The notes under the pieces are model-generated. The model saw only the letters and a program-made list of their open reading frames with translations. It was not told the DNA's origin and searched no databases. Both the position numbers and the translations under genes were made by a program. This document shows, one piece after another, positions 33,363 to 42,445 of a DNA stretch of 64,000 nt. Source of the stretch: Phytophthora sp. 'mugwort' (Eukaryota; Oomycota; Peronosporomycetes; Peronosporales; Peronosporaceae); NCBI GenBank assembly GCA_033558025.1, contig JAUCEF010000005.1:5456001-5520000 (forward strand), read 5' to 3'. The stretch's first letter is position 1. The number at the start of each line of letters is the position of its first letter.

Positions 33363-34350
33363 ACACCGTCTCCGGCCATCACAATGCTTTGTTTTAATTA
33401 AACAGTCGGATTCCCTTGTCCGCTCCAGTTCTGAGCCGGTCGTTCAATGCACTAAGGAAACAGCAGCCAGCCCGAAAGCCAACCACCTTTCTCTTCGGCA
33501 CAGCAAGAGCAGCCCGACCGCCAGGCCGCATCCAGTCCCCGAAAGGTCCAGACGCAGCCCAGCCTAGGCCGCGATCGTGACAGCCATCGAGCGCGATAAT
33601 GGCCATGGATTGAGAAATGGCAGAGTCTTGGCCTTGAAGACTTCCTGAAAAGGTCCGCGTGAGGGGAACCTTCCTTTACATTTTCAGACGAGAGAAAAAG
33701 CCCTAGAAATCAAAAGCAACAATAATCAACACGCGCTTGCCGCGGGACCGTGACGTGGGCTGGTGTGTTCCTGGCCGACCGGCCATAGCGACGAAGCATA
33801 GACCTTAACAAAGGATTAGATTAAGAAATAGGCATCACGACTATAGCACAAGAAACCACTTTGCGTCTTTTGAAGTCTCGTCAACGAAGACGAGCTGGTC
33901 AGGTCCGCTGTAGAACGGAGCTAGTCGAGCGACATACTTTCTCCTCTCGTGCGGTAGACTCTCCCGGTCGCGCTTAGTTAAAACCTTCCTTGTGAGCTTG
34001 AGATTAAAACGCAACGCGCGACATATCGTAGAGTCTGAGGCACAGATAGAATCCCCTTAGCTAGCACGAAGTTCACCACGTAGTTCTTCGAAGTAGAAGC
34101 ATGAGCGGGCCTCATATACGCTCGAGCAAATGAGCATACATGGCTGGGCCACCTAACGTCTTCGCTCGATGCTCGTCCTTCAATACATTTCCTATAGTGT
34201 GAAACAGCTTATACCACTGGCAAAGCCTACGTTCGGACAGTTCTAGAATGCAAGACACGGTAGCTATATCAATTGAATACGCATAGATGACACGCTGCCT
34301 CTTCAACGTATGTCTGTTAAAAAGGTCATTTTTTTTAATTAAACTGCTGC
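32222..34350 (-). mobile_element. Tc1/mariner-like DDE transposase remnant, split by an rRNA segment
   Basis: Minus strand. N-terminal helix-turn-helix at about 34,120-34,320: KRQRVIYAYSIDIATVSCIL, ELSERRLCQWYKLF. Further on, 33,858-33,970: RKVLTKRDRESLPHERRKY, then QLVFVDETSKDAKW with the first catalytic Asp. 33,740-33,800: SMLRRYGRSARNTPA. 33,590-33,662: TFQEVFKAKTLPFLNPWPL. At about 33,585 the transposase reading stops and LSU rRNA begins. On the far side, 32,300-32,520, it resumes with AKVHMYKELQEMIP, LPSYSPNLNPTEVGVLLLK and RWIQRHTDVALRENLSQCL, containing the final catalytic acidic residue. Stops and frameshifts are present, so the gene is dead. Terminal inverted repeats were not found; the outer limits are approximate. 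Confidence 0.8.
32530..33578 (-). rRNA. Partial large-subunit (25S/28S) rRNA, internal fragment
   Basis: The minus strand reads universally conserved LSU core sequence in order: GTAAACGGCGGGAGTAACTA near 33,290; GGGGAAAGAAGACCCT near 33,140; GTGAAATACCACTACT near 33,050; GAAAGCGTGGCCTATCGATC near 32,780; CCACAGGGATAACTGGCTTG near 32,720; GAGCTGGGTTTAGACCG near 32,575; and TTTACCCTACTGATGA at 32,535. The fragment ends before the sarcin-ricin loop (AGTACGAGAGGAAC is absent) and starts after a D8-like expansion segment. About 1.05 kb of a molecule normally over 3.3 kb. Both ends join Tc1/mariner-like transposase sequence on the same strand, so this is not a functional rDNA unit. Confidence 0.93.
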
Positions 34351-35712
34351 GAAGCACTGAAATCTCGGAATGCCGAGACAACGCCAGCCATTCAGACTTT
34401 AGACCCTCCACCACTAGTTCTGTTGCCCGATTCAAGTCTTGTCTAGGGTGGTACCCTAGTCTTGAGGTAGGCGCTCTGATTGGGTGAATTATATTTCCTC
34501 TTTCAAACCAGGCTCTAACCTGTAAGTTTTGTCGAATTATCGTCACCTTGAACACCTAGTCGCGTTGAAAAGGCTTTTTTCAGCATAATCGCCAAAAGAT
34601 TTAAAAAGCACAATAGCCTTCATTCTCTTCGTAGGTCTTCTAATAGGCACGACCCTGTATCGGAAAAATTATCAGGTTTTACAACTGATAAAAGTGGATA
34701 CGCATACCGTATAATTTCCCAATTCGCGGCCAAGAGCAACAGCGGACAGAGACGAACACCTACAAAGAGCCAGTGAGCTGGCCCCATGACAGGCGGGAAG
34801 TCCCCCATAGTATGTTAAGGTAAAAGATGGGGAGGTCTTCTCTCCGCTGCGCGCACCACCTGAGGCAGCGCAGTGTGCGACTCCGAAAGGAGAGCAATCC
34901 GCAAGGTATCCCGAGGTGTGGGCGCGTCGACTGAGCGTCGATGACCCAGCACCCAGGCAACAAATAGTTTCCTGCTCTTCTGGGTCTACCTAAGTCGCCG
35001 ACCCGTTCGCTGAGCGTGAACTCCGGTCCCACGAAGAGAACTACACAAGCTCGCGATGACCCCGCTGATAATACCAGTACCGGTCGCGAACGTGCCCAGG
35101 GCATACGATGGCACGTTGGGACTACCGGAGTGGTAACCAGACTCCGGTCATGCGTCCAATGTCCCCTGCAAGCACCAATATACCCCGGACTTGGTCACCG
35201 TACCCACGAGCCCTTCGCGGAGTGTCCCCAGTAAAGCCCGATGTATCGAACCGGCAGATGAGCCAGCGAGCAGGAGAACGATTCAGTCGTGGTAGAATAC
35301 CCAGGGAAATTCCACACAGACATTTAAAGCATATAGTAGTCGTAAGTACTCAACAGACAGTCTGATCTTCTCATACGCATACCGTATCAAAAGGAGGGGG
35401 TGAAAGTCACATGACACGATCAAGGGAGGAGAGCGGTTGCGAGCGCGCGTAGCCATAGCAAACCCGCGCGGGGTGCCCGCGAAGCAGAGCCGCGCGGTAT
35501 TTGCGGAAGCGGGTTTAGCGCCGACTTTAGCGGGTCGAGCTTAGAATTTTTTCCTCGCATGAGCGCAGTGTCTATCTTTGCAAAGCAGAGCCCAAGATCG
35601 CGATGTCATCGGTCCGCGGGGGTAGGGGTAAAGAGAGATCCTAAGCTTAAACCAAAAATGTGACGTGGCGAGACGGTATCCATATCCTATGGCTACGACT
35701 GATGGCTACACT
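34351..35712. other. Uncharacterised region with a 15-bp direct repeat
   Basis: No gene recognised. The 15-mer ATACGCATACCGTAT occurs at 34698-34712 and 35373-35387, 675 bp apart, in the same orientation. Around 35,458-35,518 a very GC-rich segment begins AAACCCGC and ends GCGGGTTT, able to fold back on itself. Likely element debris. Confidence 0.45.
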
Positions 35713-36482
35713 CCGCGACAGATTAGATCATCCACCCTCGTCGGTGGCTGTAACTCGGTCAATTTTTATAGCTAGAATCTGCTATTTAGATATGCTGTTC
35801 GTGCTGTTGTCCAGAACCGGCTATACGTGCTAACGAGGACGATTTCGACGTACACGGGAGGGCCCCTATATCGGTGACGGCCCAACAAGCTTGTTACCCC
35901 TAGATATATTTTATACCACTAGAATTCAGATCACTACTACAATTGCTACCATGGGAGCTCGCAATGTGAGTCACACCCGCCTGGATAAAAATCCACTCAT
36001 ATTGCTACTATATTCCATAAAACAATGCCGAATTAGCAACACCTTCAGGGCGAGCTGTGCTAGTCCTCGGTCGTTATTGTCGGCTGTATATAACTCCTGG
36101 AATACGATCCCTATGGATGGTAGGGACTAGAAAAGGCACGCGTACAGTTTTAGGAGGTTGTCAGCGCCTCAGGGCAGCATTAGGGTGAGTACCACCACCA
36201 AGCCCGTTCATCTGTTGTACTTGTGTGAATACTTGTTACATTCATTAGGTTACATTAGACTTAAAGTTAATATAGCTGAGGTGGATGATCTAATCTGTCG
36301 CGGTGCTAAAACCGCACGCTTGTATAGGGGCCCTCCCGTGTACGTCGAAATCGTCCTCATTAGCACGTATAGCCGGTTCTGGACAATAACACGAACAGCA
36401 TATTTAAATAGCAAAATTTCTAGCTATAAAAATTGACTGAGTTACAGCCACCGACGTGGATGGGTGATCTAATCTGTCGCGG
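35713..36482. mobile_element. Short non-coding element with perfect 24-bp terminal inverted repeats (MITE-like)
   Basis: CCGCGACAGATTAGATCATC begins the left end at 35713-35736; its exact 24-base reverse complement lies at 36280-36303. Immediately beyond, 36,320-36,482 is an inverted copy of the whole first about 160 bp of the element (including the GGGCCCCTATA, GACGATTTCGACGTACACG and AATTTTTATAGCTAG segments) and again ends with the same terminal motif (TCTAATCTGTCGCGG). So there is either one 770-bp foldback element or a 590-bp element next to a solo end. No open frame fits a transposase. I could not identify a target-site duplication. Confidence 0.75.
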
Positions 36483-36548
36483 TGTGTATGTGTACAGTAT
36501 CCGCTAATACCCAAAACCTGGGATTTAAAAAAAAAATCGAACGCGACG

Positions 36549-37738
36549 ATGGACAAGAGCGAGTGTGCGCTATGCCACCGGCGACGCGATGTCTTCTCTT
36601 GCGCGAGATGTACGTCTGCCATGTTGCAGCAGCGTCGCACGATGCTAGCCGCACTGCAGGCGGACCTGGCGGTGCTGCGCAAGAAGACCGAATTCGCGCT
36701 AAAGGTGCGTCGCGAAACATTTTACAAGATAGTAGATGCGCCCTTGCTAATGTTTCTTTTGTCGCTACTGCTGCAGACCAAGAGCGCGCTGGTGGATGCG
36801 GAGCTGCGTCTCGACAGGTGCACGAAACACGTGGAGCAGCTGGCCGAGCGGGTCATGAAGACACGCGAGCAGCTCTGCTCCGAGCGAATCGCGGTCGTGG
36901 AACGGGCCTCCAAGCTGGAAGAGCGCGCTTTGCAGATGGAGAAGGTCCATCACAAACTACAGCTAGAGGGTCAACGCGCGGAGAGTCTCCACGCTCCAGT
37001 TCTCGAGTGTCTAGACTACCAGATTCAATGGGCTGACGAGGTGCTAACTAGATAGAATTTAAGTTAAGGCGTAGTGCGAGTTGTGACTGATGTGTTGTTG
37101 GTTATGGAATGTGGTAGAATGCTGCGAAAGTGAGAGGTGATAGACTACGCGAATTATTCGCGTTGTTTGCGTTGACTCCAGATGAGGAGAGAAATATGGA
37201 TGCGTATGAAGAAGATCCGTTGAGTGGTCTTTTTGATGAGCACGAGGGTGTTTCGGAGGAGCAGAGACAGAAGAAGGCCAGGACGAATGCCCCCGCGTTC
37301 TTCCGGACGATTGTAGGGTTACCACTGCCGAAATCCGGGAAGTACGACAATGTGCCACCTGAAGTGGTTGCTGCGGCATTGGGTAAGGTTATTCATTTGC
37401 TGCACTGCCTTGTCAAGTACCTGAAGATCACATACCCAAACCCGATGGGGTTTAACGGATCATTTTCGACGATTGGAAACACGCGCGAAGGCGCCGGATG
37501 TCACACGCTTTACCCGGACGGCAGTGTTGGGTTTGAGCGCGGAGTGAGTATGCTTCATGAGAACGTGGCATTCTTGTGTCTCTGTCAAGGTGTGGCCAAA
37601 AGTGACATCCACTCGACCGATTTGTTGGGGAACCTGCTGCAAGTGTACAAGTCTCCACGACTTGGAACGCTATGCGATAACCAAGAGGCGACTGAATTTG
37701 AGATGGATGCAGGGTACGAGGTGGTCTTGGTTTGTTAA
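36549..37738 (+). CDS. ATG14: ATG14/UVRAG-like autophagy protein (PI3K complex subunit)
   Basis: Three exons by hand: 36549-36704, 36777-37040 and 37118-37738, 346 residues. The N-terminus has the CxxC-CxxC knuckle seen in ATG14/BARKOR: Cys6, Cys9, Cys18, Cys21 (CALC and CARC). A long coiled coil follows (about residues 25-135). The third exon gives RLRELFALFALTPDEE, then AALGKVIHLLHCLVKYLKI and YPNPMGFNGSFSTIG, GSVGFERGVSMLHENVAFL, which are the conserved ATG14/UVRAG/Vps38 C-terminal features. The family recruits the class III PI3-kinase Vps34-Beclin complex to autophagy or endosomal membranes; ATG14 rather than UVRAG is favoured by the N-terminal Cys knuckle. The 3' end is uncertain: a GAG|GTGGTC donor near 37,722 could add a further exon. 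A BATS membrane-curvature domain is not visible. Confidence 0.72.
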
Positions 37739-38157
37739 GGACTATCGTTATAATGGATCTAACATGCCAACTATGTTTAAATGAACTCACGACAGCACAA
37801 ACCCGGAAGGTGATTCGACGTCGGCGCTTCTGGAAAGCTCACATACACTCGGCGGAAGCATCGAGATTTTGCCCCACTACTCGTAATGCGTCGGCAGTCG
37901 AAGTACACGAGTTCATTGGAATATCAGCTGTATGAATAAAAAGGCAAAACGCAACCAGCAGCATAAATCTATCGGTGCAAGCTGCAACTAGCTGGGCGCA
38001 TCCGTGCGTAACCAAGTCGTGGAATTTCGTGCTGTCTGCGCTGGTTAGCTGGTGGCTGACAATCTTCCTGTCCTCCATCTCCGACCAGCTGGACGTCCAG
38101 CGAACTTCATCGACGCCAAATCTTGGCTAGATGCATACCTTGTTGCTATTCCCCTCT
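37739..38157. other. Intergenic between convergent ATG14-like and RPB3 genes
   Basis: About 420 bp. A possible extra 3' exon of the ATG14-like gene would lie here. Nothing else that I can support. Confidence 0.45.
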
Positions 38158-39265
38158 TTATCCAAACGGAGTGATTGGCGCTGCCGACCCCTGGTCGTCC
38201 TGGCTCAGCTCCAAGCACTGGTGTTTTAGTGATGACAGCTTTTCACGGATCAGATCCAGTGCGCAAATCACCACTTCCTCGGGCTTCAGCTGGCCTGTCG
38301 TCTGCATGGGCAAACAAAGCGCAAAATGGGATGAGAAACAAACAACGGTTTATCCACCAAGAATCCAACGCACCTCGACGGAGAAGATGAATTTGTCTTC
38401 TCGCATGCGGACCGACACAGCCGAGTCGTCTTCCGGGTTGTCCTTGAACGAGTCCGCCACCTTGACGCACTCGTCGCAGTACATGCATCGCATCGCGTCT
38501 CCTACCGTAAACTGCAGCAAGCACCCAACACTATCAGCAACCACGTCTCTCGTCTAACAATAAAGCGCGCCCAGCTCTCCTTCCTACCTGTTCATAGTTT
38601 TCATCCGTCTCGAACACTTCTGTGGGACAGCACTTGTAGAGCTCCGCCTTCTGCTCGGGCGTGTAGGTGCTGAGCACGGCCTGGTTCAGCGTAATGATAG
38701 GGTCGTACATGTACGTAGCCACGGCCACGGGGGACCACTTGGCGTGCTCCTTGCCTATGCCGAGCTTGGCGATGGCTGAGAGGCGCAGTCTCTGTCCGGG
38801 GCCGAGCTTGGCGATGATTACACCGCTGTCCTGTGTGTTGTTAAGCTCCTCCTCGGACGAGAAGTTAACGGGGCGGATATACGGGTCCGAGGACTTGAGC
38901 GCCTCGCTCGTAACGGACAGCACGCCGTTGTCAGCCGTCATGTCCAGCGTGAACTCGACCGAGCAGTTCGGGCAGTTCTCGTCGCAGTCGCAGTCCTGTG
39001 AGTACACAAAGCGCTGGCGGAAGTTCTCCAGACCGCCATCGAAGTTGAGCGGGATCATGCCCAGTCGGTGCGCCAGGAACTCGTCCGTCATGACCGACGT
39101 GTTGATCTCGATGCTCACCAGGTCGATGGCTAGCGTCGGCACCTCAGCGATCATGACACGGCGGATGGCGTTGGCCACGCTGGCGTCCGTCTCCGACAGC
39201 TCGAAGCGAATGAAGTCGTCGCGCAACTCCTGGATCTCAATCTTGGGGAAGCGCGGATGGGGCAT
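38158..39265 (-). CDS. RPB3: RNA polymerase II subunit RPB3
   Basis: Three exons, 38588-39265, 38374-38511 and 38158-38301, 319 residues. The N-terminal dimerisation domain is evident in FIRFELSETDASVANAIRRV and MIAEVPTLAIDLVSIE, followed by HRLGMIPL. The zinc-binding loop reads DCDCDENCPNC, the CxCx4-5CxxC pattern of RPB3. AKLGPGQRLRLSAIAKLGIG and KEHAKWSPVAVATYMYDP complete the insertion and core domain. RPB3 pairs with RPB11 as the alpha-like heterodimer that nucleates Pol II assembly. Length and layout match the yeast and human proteins (318 and 275 residues). The second intron uses a GTGCGT donor. The region just beyond the start is short (190 bp) before the next minus-strand gene ends. 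Confidence 0.96.
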
Positions 39266-39454
39266 CGTGCTGCGGACTCAAAGCTTGGGGCGGCTTGGTG
39301 GCTCCCCCTTCCCAAAGCAGAGTGACCAACACCCAGGCACACAGGAGCGTAAGAGGCTATATAATTGGATGAAAAGCAAACATCTACAATTGGTTGATAT
39401 TATATGATTTGGATTTTATCCACTAGGACGAACGCAAATTATTTGACCCTTTTG

Positions 39455-42445
39455 TTAACAATTGTCGTGCACGAACATGAGGTCGCGCACTAGCTCGGGC
39501 TCCGAGTGTACGGCATGCGAGCTGTACGGTAGCGCAGCACCTGTGGTAGCGCTCACCTGCACGCCGTACGTAGTGGAGGTGGTGGTGAGGTCGCCATGTG
39601 TGCCGGCGCCGATCTGCACCACGTCCGACGGACGCACGGAGCCTAGGGAGCTCAGCCATTGTCTAGCTAGAGGAACCAGCAGCGGGAATGTGGTCGTGTT
39701 GTCCCTCCACCACTTCAAAGGGTCGCGCATGGCCGTCACCTTCGCGACGGCCACAGCATCATAGTAAGCCCCCACTTCGTCCACTACTCGAGCACGCAGC
39801 GCGGTCTCCTGCTCCATGTACGCAGCTGACGCGCTGGCGCCGCCGTCTCCGGTTGTGATAGACACGGGGCCGAGCGAGTCGCCTTGCTGTTGCAAGAGCT
39901 GTTGCTGTTGTTGTTGATACACTAAGGCAGGGTCGTCATGTGCGTCATCGAACAATAGCTCGCGCAGGAGGCTGTTGGTGTCGTGGTCTTCGCGCGTCGG
40001 CTGCAGCCCAGTCTGGAAGTCGAGGAACGACGAACTGGAAGGATCGAGGCCTGTAGTGACCGTAACGTCGGCGGTTGCAGCAGCTGACGCTTTGAGACGC
40101 TGGTTGGCCATGATCTGGTTGAAGTTGGCGAGCACGACACACTGATCAATGAGTCGAGCCTTGCATCCTTCACGCTCCTCGTTGCTTAAATACTTCATGC
40201 GAACGAAGCGCGGGTCTAACTGCGAGACCCACATCAACTCACCGCATGCGCGCGTGAAATGCGCTCTAAACTCTGTGTACAGGAAGTTCCGCACGGTTTC
40301 CAACTGCGTTGCGATGTTTTGGATTTGAGCCTGGAACTCCATGGAAGGCTGGTTCTTGGTGCCTCCCTCAGTACTACTTTGCACACCCGAACACTTCGCA
40401 AACACCCGCTGGAAATTCGTCACTTTTTCCAAGTCGCGCTTTAGAAACTTCAGAAGCGGGAACGTAAGCGATGATGCCGCGTACTTCTCCTTGCCAATAG
40501 CCAGCGCAACGTTCTCAAACGGCTGAACCAGCTGCAGGAGGCACTCGATCGCACACCACTGCTCATCTGTAGGCTCCTGTCGCTGCATACCGCTCGTCTC
40601 TGCTGAAGGCGATGAAGATGGCGTGACATTCTGGAATTCTGCGCGTCCTTCATTAGTGTCAATGTACGCGAAAAAATCGTGGATCACATCGCGTTTCTTG
40701 ACCAAACGCTTCAGCATATCTAGTGTGCTAAGCCAACTGGCCTTGGAGTCTGTCACTAGACGTTGTTGACTCGTTCCAGCCATGAGCTTGCTAAGTCGCA
40801 CCACCGCGCGTGGGTGGTTGGTCAAGAAAAAAGCGATGTCCCGGAAGAGCGTAACCTGGTCGCGTACAAACTGCACGGATGCCTGGTACTCAGGAGGCAC
40901 GCTAGCGACAGCGTTGTTCACCATCTCGTCAAAAAAGAATACCTGCATGCCATCCGCTTCCAGCTCTCTGGGGCCATGCAGCAGTGGGGCCAAAATCATC
41001 TCAAACCCATGGGCTGCGCTCTCCGCCTGTTGTGTGCGCGGTTGCATTGGTATGTTTGCATTTTCATCGACACGCGGCTGAGACTGCCACAACATCGAGC
41101 TTAAATACCGCGGGTCAAGATTCCACCGAGCAATTAGCGTATCCAGCATTTCCTTTTTGATCTCATAGGAGAAAACTTGATGACCACTGTGCTCTCGTAC
41201 ATCGATTGTGAAATGTCGACGCTCAAAGTTCTCCGTGAGGTAGTGAATGCTGAAGGAGACAAATATGTCGCGCTCGGCGGTGACCCAAACTTCAGACGCC
41301 ATTGAATAGAAGAGCACCTCGCTTGCTATCTGCCGCATCAAATCCATTCGAGACCGAGCACTCAGCGACTGAACCGAAGCTCGTACGGAGCTCGGTGAAG
41401 GAAGCGTGATCGGTTTGCGCAATGTCGCGGCAAAACGGAACAGCTCTTGTAACTCGGGGTCGTCCGTGATAGTAAACGGGTGGTGATGCTTGGCTACCCA
41501 CCGCGCTACTATCGCGTTCAACTGTTCTGTTTCTTCCTGGGTCAATTCCTCCTTGCTGTCTTCGTCTCCCCTCGCTCGCAACTCATCCAGACTTAACCGA
41601 GCCGCCTCGATTGGTGACTGACCAGTGAGGCTGCTTGCAGTGGCGCCTTCTGCATTAGGCGTCATCACCTCGGTTCGTCTCCGTTTGTGGCCCGCCCCTG
41701 GACTGGATGAGCCACTGCTGCCCGAGAGAGCTGCACTCGTTTGTATGTACGTTGGCCGATCTTGCTGATTCTTGTTCTTCAGCTTTTTATCCGCCACTTT
41801 CTGCGCATAACTCGCCAAATCCGCCGCGTGGAACTTGGCCATGTGCCGACTCACGTTGTTGCTGCTTCCCGTGTTGTAGTGCATTATACGCTTACACTTC
41901 AAGCAGTACGCTTCTTTTGCGTCTTGGTTCGTGTACGTGCGGACGGCGGCGATATGCGGTGGGTCCGGCACCACTAACCGGATAAACTGCCAGAGCTCCG
42001 GCCGCCGCATCTTACTGGTCTTATAAAGCTGCGGCATACCCGGCTCGTCGCCTCCGGTAATCACCGTGCCTCCTCTCTTCGCGCTAGATTGCGGTCGGGA
42101 CTGCTGCACGTCTACAAAGCTCCCTGTTGCTGCTGCGTCCGAGTTTCGGGTGTGCATTCCACGATGCATCGGGGCGTTGGTCATCTGCAACCCCATGCTC
42201 GTGTTCGCGCCGTGCATCTGCATTAGCGTCGACGTCGCTGGTCCAATCTCCTGCACGGGCTGAGCCTGCATCTGGGTCATGTGCTGCTGCTGCGCCTGCA
42301 GTTGCTGGTGGAACTGCATCTGCATCTGCTCGCGCTGCGCCTGGGCCGCCGAGTAAGGTGTCGACGGAAATGCAGTCTCGACGATGGAGCCGTCCATGCC
42401 CATGGCTTCAATGCCCGGTCTGCGCTGCTGGTGATCAGCCGCCAT
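39455..42445 (-). CDS. BED-finger, hAT-transposase-derived protein (probably domesticated)
   Basis: Uninterrupted frame of 996 residues. The N-terminus is Gln/Met-rich (about 36-66). A BED-type zinc finger is visible at residues 181-206: Cys181, Cys184, His201, His206 (CLKC and HMAKFH). The middle (about 340-830) has the helical RNase H-like/insertion texture of hAT transposases. The C-terminal region DPLKWWRDNTTTFPLLVPLA followed by RQWLSSLG resembles the hAT dimerisation domain, but the normal downstream TSAxSER motif is replaced by GSVRPSDVV. No terminal inverted repeats flank it, and it sits between two housekeeping genes with an intact long frame. That suggests a host-recruited DNA-binding protein rather than an active transposon. 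Its biological role is unknown. Confidence 0.72.
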   Translation of the reverse strand: MAADHQQRRPGIEAMGMDGSIVETAFPSTPYSAAQAQREQMQMQFHQQLQAQQQHMTQMQAQPVQEIGPATSTLMQMHGANTSMGLQMTNAPMHRGMHTRNSDAAATGSFVDVQQSRPQSSAKRGGTVITGGDEPGMPQLYKTSKMRRPELWQFIRLVVPDPPHIAAVRTYTNQDAKEAYCLKCKRIMHYNTGSSNNVSRHMAKFHAADLASYAQKVADKKLKNKNQQDRPTYIQTSAALSGSSGSSSPGAGHKRRRTEVMTPNAEGATASSLTGQSPIEAARLSLDELRARGDEDSKEELTQEETEQLNAIVARWVAKHHHPFTITDDPELQELFRFAATLRKPITLPSPSSVRASVQSLSARSRMDLMRQIASEVLFYSMASEVWVTAERDIFVSFSIHYLTENFERRHFTIDVREHSGHQVFSYEIKKEMLDTLIARWNLDPRYLSSMLWQSQPRVDENANIPMQPRTQQAESAAHGFEMILAPLLHGPRELEADGMQVFFFDEMVNNAVASVPPEYQASVQFVRDQVTLFRDIAFFLTNHPRAVVRLSKLMAGTSQQRLVTDSKASWLSTLDMLKRLVKKRDVIHDFFAYIDTNEGRAEFQNVTPSSSPSAETSGMQRQEPTDEQWCAIECLLQLVQPFENVALAIGKEKYAASSLTFPLLKFLKRDLEKVTNFQRVFAKCSGVQSSTEGGTKNQPSMEFQAQIQNIATQLETVRNFLYTEFRAHFTRACGELMWVSQLDPRFVRMKYLSNEEREGCKARLIDQCVVLANFNQIMANQRLKASAAATADVTVTTGLDPSSSSFLDFQTGLQPTREDHDTNSLLRELLFDDAHDDPALVYQQQQQQLLQQQGDSLGPVSITTGDGGASASAAYMEQETALRARVVDEVGAYYDAVAVAKVTAMRDPLKWWRDNTTTFPLLVPLARQWLSSLGSVRPSDVVQIGAGTHGDLTTTSTTYGVQVSATTGAALPYSSHAVHSEPELVRDLMFVHDNC

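Noticed and set aside
32116..33606. Small protein frames inside the LSU rRNA segment
   Set aside because: The sequence is conserved rRNA; the frames are incidental.
34112..34555. 147-codon minus-strand frame as a separate gene
   Set aside because: Its second half is the helix-turn-helix of the broken transposase; the first half has no similarity and reads through probable flank.
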